Assembly (NCBI GenBank): GCA_964436865.1
Contig: CAYTFK010000278.1
Coordinates: forward strand, 1-9,721
Direction: 5' to 3'
Length of the DNA: 9,721 nt
From: JAXGPP01 sp964436865
GTDB taxonomy: Bacteria; Planctomycetota; Planctomycetia; Pirellulales; Thermoguttaceae
A model generated the notes under the pieces. The model saw nothing but the letters and a program-made list of their open reading frames with translations, ran no database searches and was not told the origin of the DNA. Shown one piece after another: positions 6,456 through 9,721 of this stretch. The translations under genes and the position numbers were made by a program. The stretch's first letter is position 1, and each line of letters starts with the position of its first letter.

Positions 6456-8849
6456 ATGCATTGGCGCGTGTTGACTACCGTCGCCGTAATGTCTGTCGCT
6501 CTCTGCGATCGGCCGCTGGTTGCGGCTGCGGCAGCCGATCCGGAGGGCAAGGTTGAAGTGATCCGCGACCGCTGGGGCATCCCGCACGTGTTTGCCGAGA
6601 CCGATGCCGGGGCGATGTACGGCTTGGGCTACGCGGCCGCCGAAGAGCGGTCGTTCCAGATGTACTACAACCTGCGGATCATCCAAGGACGGCTGGCAGA
6701 GATCCTGGGAGACCGGCCCGCGGGGCGGAGGGATTCACCCGTCGAACATGACCGCCTGATGCGAACGTTCGGTTTCTATCGGGCCGCCAAAGTGGTTGCG
6801 GAGCGGCTCGACGCCGACACGCGGGCGATGCTCTCCGCGTATTCCGATGGCGTCAATCGTTACCTCGAAGAGCATCGCGACGCGCTGCATCCGATGTTCC
6901 AGAGCATGGACTTGGAGCCCGAGCCCTGGACGCCGGCCGACTGCATCGCAAGCTGGTGGCACCTGGGACAGTTCTTCGCCACCGACGGCACCCGGGAACT
7001 GATCCAGTATCGGAACCGGCAACAGCCGGCTGCCGCGGCCGCTGCTCGCGGCGGGCGCGGGGCAATGGCACCACCGAAACCGTTGCCCACCTGGTACGAC
7101 GACGAGGCCGCGGTCGTCCAACGGGCCGACGTGTCCGACGAGTGGCTCGACCGCGTCAATGCCTTTTCCCAGCAAGCTGGCTCCCAAGATGCCGGGGCCC
7201 GGTCGACCGGACCGCGGTTCAGCCACGCCTGGGTCGTGGGCAAGGCAAAGACGAGCACCGGTTCGGCCGTGCTGGTGAGCGATCCGCAGACCACGGTCTG
7301 GGCGCCGTCGCTATTTCACGAGTTCCATGTTTGCGGCGAGACTTTTGACGTCCGCGGCGTGGGCGTGCCCGGCTCGCCCGCGTTGCTCATCGGTTTCAGT
7401 CGCCATTTCGCCTGGGGCGCCACGGCGCTCGGCGCCGACCAGGCCGACCTGTTCCGGCTCACGACCGATGCCGAGCACCCGGACCAGTACCTGCTCGACG
7501 GGCAGTGGCGGCCGATGGAGGTGACCCGCGAGACGATTCACGTCAAGGATGGCCGGCCGGTTGAGCTGGCGATCCGCGAAACGATCTTCGGCCCGGTTGT
7601 CACGCCGTTCGCCTTCGCCGCGCCCGGCGATCCCGAAGTAGCCCTCCGCCGCGTGCCAGTCTGCCAGGCCGACCGCGAGACAATTCAGGCTGCGCTTGGC
7701 ATGATGCGGGCCCAGACTCTCGACGACTTCACCCAGGCCATCGCCGCCTGGCAGTTCCCCAGTCTGAATCTGGTATTCGGCGACCGCGAGGGCAACATCG
7801 GTTATTGGCTCCTTGCCGCGATACCCGTTCGCTCGCCGCTGGATCGCGAGGCCGGCACGGCGACGGCCGACGGCAGCACTTCCGAGAGTGAGTGGCGGGG
7901 TTTCGTGCCGCACGAACTCCTGCCGCACGTGGTCAATCCGGGCCGCGGCTGGATCGCCAGCGCCAATCATCGAGCCATCGGCTCGTTCTACCCGGTCACT
8001 CTGGGTTTGAGCACCGGCAGCATGGGGCACACGGTCCGCTCGTGGCGGCTCTACGAGCGCCTGTCGACACGCGAGTCGTTCACGCCGGAAGAGGTTCTCG
8101 ACATCCATTTCGACTGCGTCAATCCGGCACGGCGGCAGATCGTTCAAACGGGTCTTGCGCTCCGCGGCCAGCCCGACCGCCGTCTGTCGCCCGATGCCTC
8201 CAAAGCGCTCGAACGCCTGGAGGCGTGGCATGCGGCGGGATCGCGATCCGATCTGAACCAGCCGGGTGCGGCACTGGCCGGCGAGATCCCCACGATGTTC
8301 CGCTTCGTGACCACTCCTCTGGCCGAACACTACGGCGGCGGCGAATCGGGGCTCGTGCGGTTCCTGCGCAACCTGGAAGAACGGCAAGCTCGCGACCCGA
8401 AGTCCGAGATCACGGCCGAAGAGGCAGCCTTCATCGACCTCTGCCTGTCAGGCGCATGGAAATTGGCCCAGGCGAAGTTTGGCGCCGACCCCGCGGCGTG
8501 GGACGAGACCGCTCGCCGGCAGGTTGGCCTGCGTCGCCTGGAGTACTTCGGCAGCCTTGACGGCTTCGGCTCGCTCGACCCGGCCCGCGATGTCGCCATG
8601 CCGGCGCTGGAGTGCGTGGACGGCGGAACGATCCGCTCGCAGGCGGCCCAGTCCTACACTCAGTTTGTGCCGCTGGACGATGTTGACCGAGCGCTCAGCC
8701 TCCTGCCGCCCGGTCATTCGGATCGGCCCGGCGATCCGCACTGGACCAGCACGATGGAAACGTGGGGCGCCGGCCGACTGCACCCGGCGCCCCTCTCCCG
8801 CGAGGCGGTCGAGCGTATCGCCGGCAGCCGGATCGAATTGGAGCGCTAG
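6456..8849 (+). CDS. Exported penicillin acylase family Ntn hydrolase
   Basis: Amidase that should mature by self-cleavage into alpha and beta chains and hydrolyse an N-acyl amide bond outside the cytoplasm. The product is 797 aa from this start. Residues 1-27 look like a Sec signal (MHWRVLTTVAVMSVAL, then an Ala-rich end). The alpha chain opens with VIRDRWGIPHV (35-45) and the family GYAAAEERSFQM block (58-69). The linker region holds a low-complexity stretch (AAAAAARGGRGA, about 192-203). The nucleophile is S256 in FSHAWVV, the beta-chain first residue. Relative to E. coli penicillin G acylase, Q278 is beta-Q23, N504 in SANHR matches beta-N241, and R528 in HTVRSW matches beta-R263, so the catalytic set is complete. 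The C-terminal LLPPGHSDRPGDPHW (750-764) is typical of the family. It follows the isomerase-like gene closely (17 bases). Family members take beta-lactams, acyl-homoserine lactones or other acyl amides; the real substrate cannot be read here. Confidence 0.88.
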   Translation: MHWRVLTTVAVMSVALCDRPLVAAAAADPEGKVEVIRDRWGIPHVFAETDAGAMYGLGYAAAEERSFQMYYNLRIIQGRLAEILGDRPAGRRDSPVEHDRLMRTFGFYRAAKVVAERLDADTRAMLSAYSDGVNRYLEEHRDALHPMFQSMDLEPEPWTPADCIASWWHLGQFFATDGTRELIQYRNRQQPAAAAAARGGRGAMAPPKPLPTWYDDEAAVVQRADVSDEWLDRVNAFSQQAGSQDAGARSTGPRFSHAWVVGKAKTSTGSAVLVSDPQTTVWAPSLFHEFHVCGETFDVRGVGVPGSPALLIGFSRHFAWGATALGADQADLFRLTTDAEHPDQYLLDGQWRPMEVTRETIHVKDGRPVELAIRETIFGPVVTPFAFAAPGDPEVALRRVPVCQADRETIQAALGMMRAQTLDDFTQAIAAWQFPSLNLVFGDREGNIGYWLLAAIPVRSPLDREAGTATADGSTSESEWRGFVPHELLPHVVNPGRGWIASANHRAIGSFYPVTLGLSTGSMGHTVRSWRLYERLSTRESFTPEEVLDIHFDCVNPARRQIVQTGLALRGQPDRRLSPDASKALERLEAWHAAGSRSDLNQPGAALAGEIPTMFRFVTTPLAEHYGGGESGLVRFLRNLEERQARDPKSEITAEEAAFIDLCLSGAWKLAQAKFGADPAAWDETARRQVGLRRLEYFGSLDGFGSLDPARDVAMPALECVDGGTIRSQAAQSYTQFVPLDDVDRALSLLPPGHSDRPGDPHWTSTMETWGAGRLHPAPLSREAVERIAGSRIELER

Positions 8850-8986
8850 CCGAAGCCATCCGCATCGGCGGAGAATCATGTGAACCATGAAGGCATCGAG
8901 CACGTCTACTACGAGTCAGAGGAATCAACGTGAGTGCGGGGGCATTCTGAACTTGTGGGCCAGGGCAGTCATCGTGGACGGACGTG

Positions 8987-9718
8987 ATGGAAAAGCGTGA
9001 AACCAGTCAAGTACACCAGTGGCCTGCATGGCAATGGAACGAGATTCAGCAGGTCGGCACCGACTACGCGGATGTTGCGGAAGTCGAGCGCTACGAGCAG
9101 CGGATGGGCGAGTTCCGCAATCTGCCGGCCGAGGACGCCACCATTCTCGATCGACTGGCTTTGCCTGCCGGATCGCACATTCTGGAGATCGGCACCGGAA
9201 CGGGACATTTCGCCCGCGCGGCGGCACGCGCCGGTTATCGCGTCACGGCCCTCGACGTCTCGCCGGCCATGCTGCGATACGCCGCAGATCGCGCGAAGGC
9301 CGATGGACTGGCCGGCATCGAATTCTGCCACGCCGGATTTCTCACCTTCATCGCCGCGCCGGCCACGTTCGATGCGGCCGTCTCGGTTGCCGTGTTGCAC
9401 CATCTGCCCGACCTGTGGAAGGCCGTGGCACTCGGCAACATCCACCGTGCTTTGAAGCCGGGCGGGCTGTTTCTCTTATGCGACGTGGTCTTCTCGACGC
9501 AGCACGGCGATCCGCGCTCGCAATTCGAAGCCTTCAGCGACGCCGTGCCTCAATCCATGCGTGACGGGGCGATCGGCCATATCGCGCGGGAATACAGCAC
9601 GCTGGATTGGATCATGGAGGGCTTGCTCACTCGCGCCGGCTTCACGATCGAGCGCATTGTGGACTCTCAAGCCCCGCTCGTTCAGTACCAGTGCAAGGCC
9701 GCACGCCAGTTTGCGTGA
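8987..9718 (+). CDS. Class I SAM-dependent methyltransferase
   Basis: Predicted cytosolic methyltransferase of 243 aa, complete, with its stop codon 3 bases before the window end. The Rossmann-like fold shows motif I ILEIGTGTG (65-73), the acidic residue after strand 2 in TALDVSPAM (D90), the strand 4 motif FDAAVSVAVLHHLPD (128-142) and RALKPGGLFLL (154-164). There is no signal peptide. The N-terminal segment (VGTDYADVAEVERYEQRM, 23-40) resembles the lead-in of Methyltransf_11/25-type enzymes. The 137-bp space from the acylase gene has no clear promoter, and the ribosome site is weak (GGACGGA, near 8977-8983). A GTG at 8984 would add one residue. The methyl acceptor is unknown, and nothing ties it functionally to the glycosidases. 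Confidence 0.85.
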   Translation: MEKRETSQVHQWPAWQWNEIQQVGTDYADVAEVERYEQRMGEFRNLPAEDATILDRLALPAGSHILEIGTGTGHFARAAARAGYRVTALDVSPAMLRYAADRAKADGLAGIEFCHAGFLTFIAAPATFDAAVSVAVLHHLPDLWKAVALGNIHRALKPGGLFLLCDVVFSTQHGDPRSQFEAFSDAVPQSMRDGAIGHIAREYSTLDWIMEGLLTRAGFTIERIVDSQAPLVQYQCKAARQFA

Positions 9719-9721
9719 CGG

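Noticed and set aside
6504..6521. Possible lipobox in the acylase signal peptide (VALC).
   Set aside because: The residue before Cys is Leu rather than Ala or Gly, so it does not fit the lipobox; an ordinary Sec signal is more likely.
8849..8869. GCCGA/TCGGC hairpin right after the acylase stop, considered as a terminator.
   Set aside because: The stem is only 5 bp with an 11-base loop and no T-run follows.
8887..9000. Possible 37-codon ORF (start MKASSTSTTS) running into the methyltransferase start.
   Set aside because: No close ribosome site, no recognisable motif and low-complexity Ser/Thr content; length is within chance expectation.
1..9721. Search for tRNA or rRNA genes, CRISPR arrays, insertion sequences, integrases and attachment repeats.
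   Set aside because: No cloverleaf-like sequence, spaced direct repeats, transposase motifs or terminal inverted repeats were seen by eye; most of the window is occupied by the five coding regions.

Overview
The window is GC-rich bacterial DNA carrying five protein genes. Four encode predicted exported proteins (Sec- or Tat-type signals) and one a cytosolic methyltransferase. The mix of secreted glycosidases with long accessory domains, a Tat-targeted sugar-isomerase-like protein and generous intergenic spaces is typical of Planctomycetes (Pirellulales-like) genomes; this taxonomic guess rests on gene style only. A run of exactly 100 N (3470-3569) shows that this is a scaffolded draft assembly, probably a metagenome-assembled genome.

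Layout. On the minus strand, 2034 down to 22 encodes a secreted clan GH-D (GH36/GH27-like) glycoside hydrolase. A 191-bp divergent intergenic region (2035-2225) separates it from the plus-strand genes. The first of these, 2226-4583, is a GH127 (DUF1680) beta-L-arabinofuranosidase-type protein with the cysteine/zinc active site visible. It is interrupted by the assembly gap and followed by fibronectin-III-like and LamG-like domains. After a 289-bp spacer with several small hairpins comes a Tat-signal protein (4873-6438) related to L-fucose/L-arabinose isomerases. Seventeen bases further on begins an exported penicillin-acylase-family Ntn hydrolase (6456-8849) with its complete catalytic set. 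A class I SAM-dependent methyltransferase (8987-9718) ends 3 bases before the window edge.

How the genes may work together. The two glycosidases could debranch an arabinose- and galactose-containing glycan outside the cytoplasm, and the isomerase-like protein could act on a released sugar in the same compartment. The isomerase-like and acylase genes are packed tightly enough to be co-transcribed, so a combined deglycosylation and deacylation of one substrate is conceivable but unproven. The methyltransferase has no evident link. I see no RNA genes, insertion sequences, CRISPR arrays, phage genes or defence genes. The strongest oddities are the exported isomerase-like protein and the assembly gap, which probably hides much more than 100 bases of the GH127 gene.
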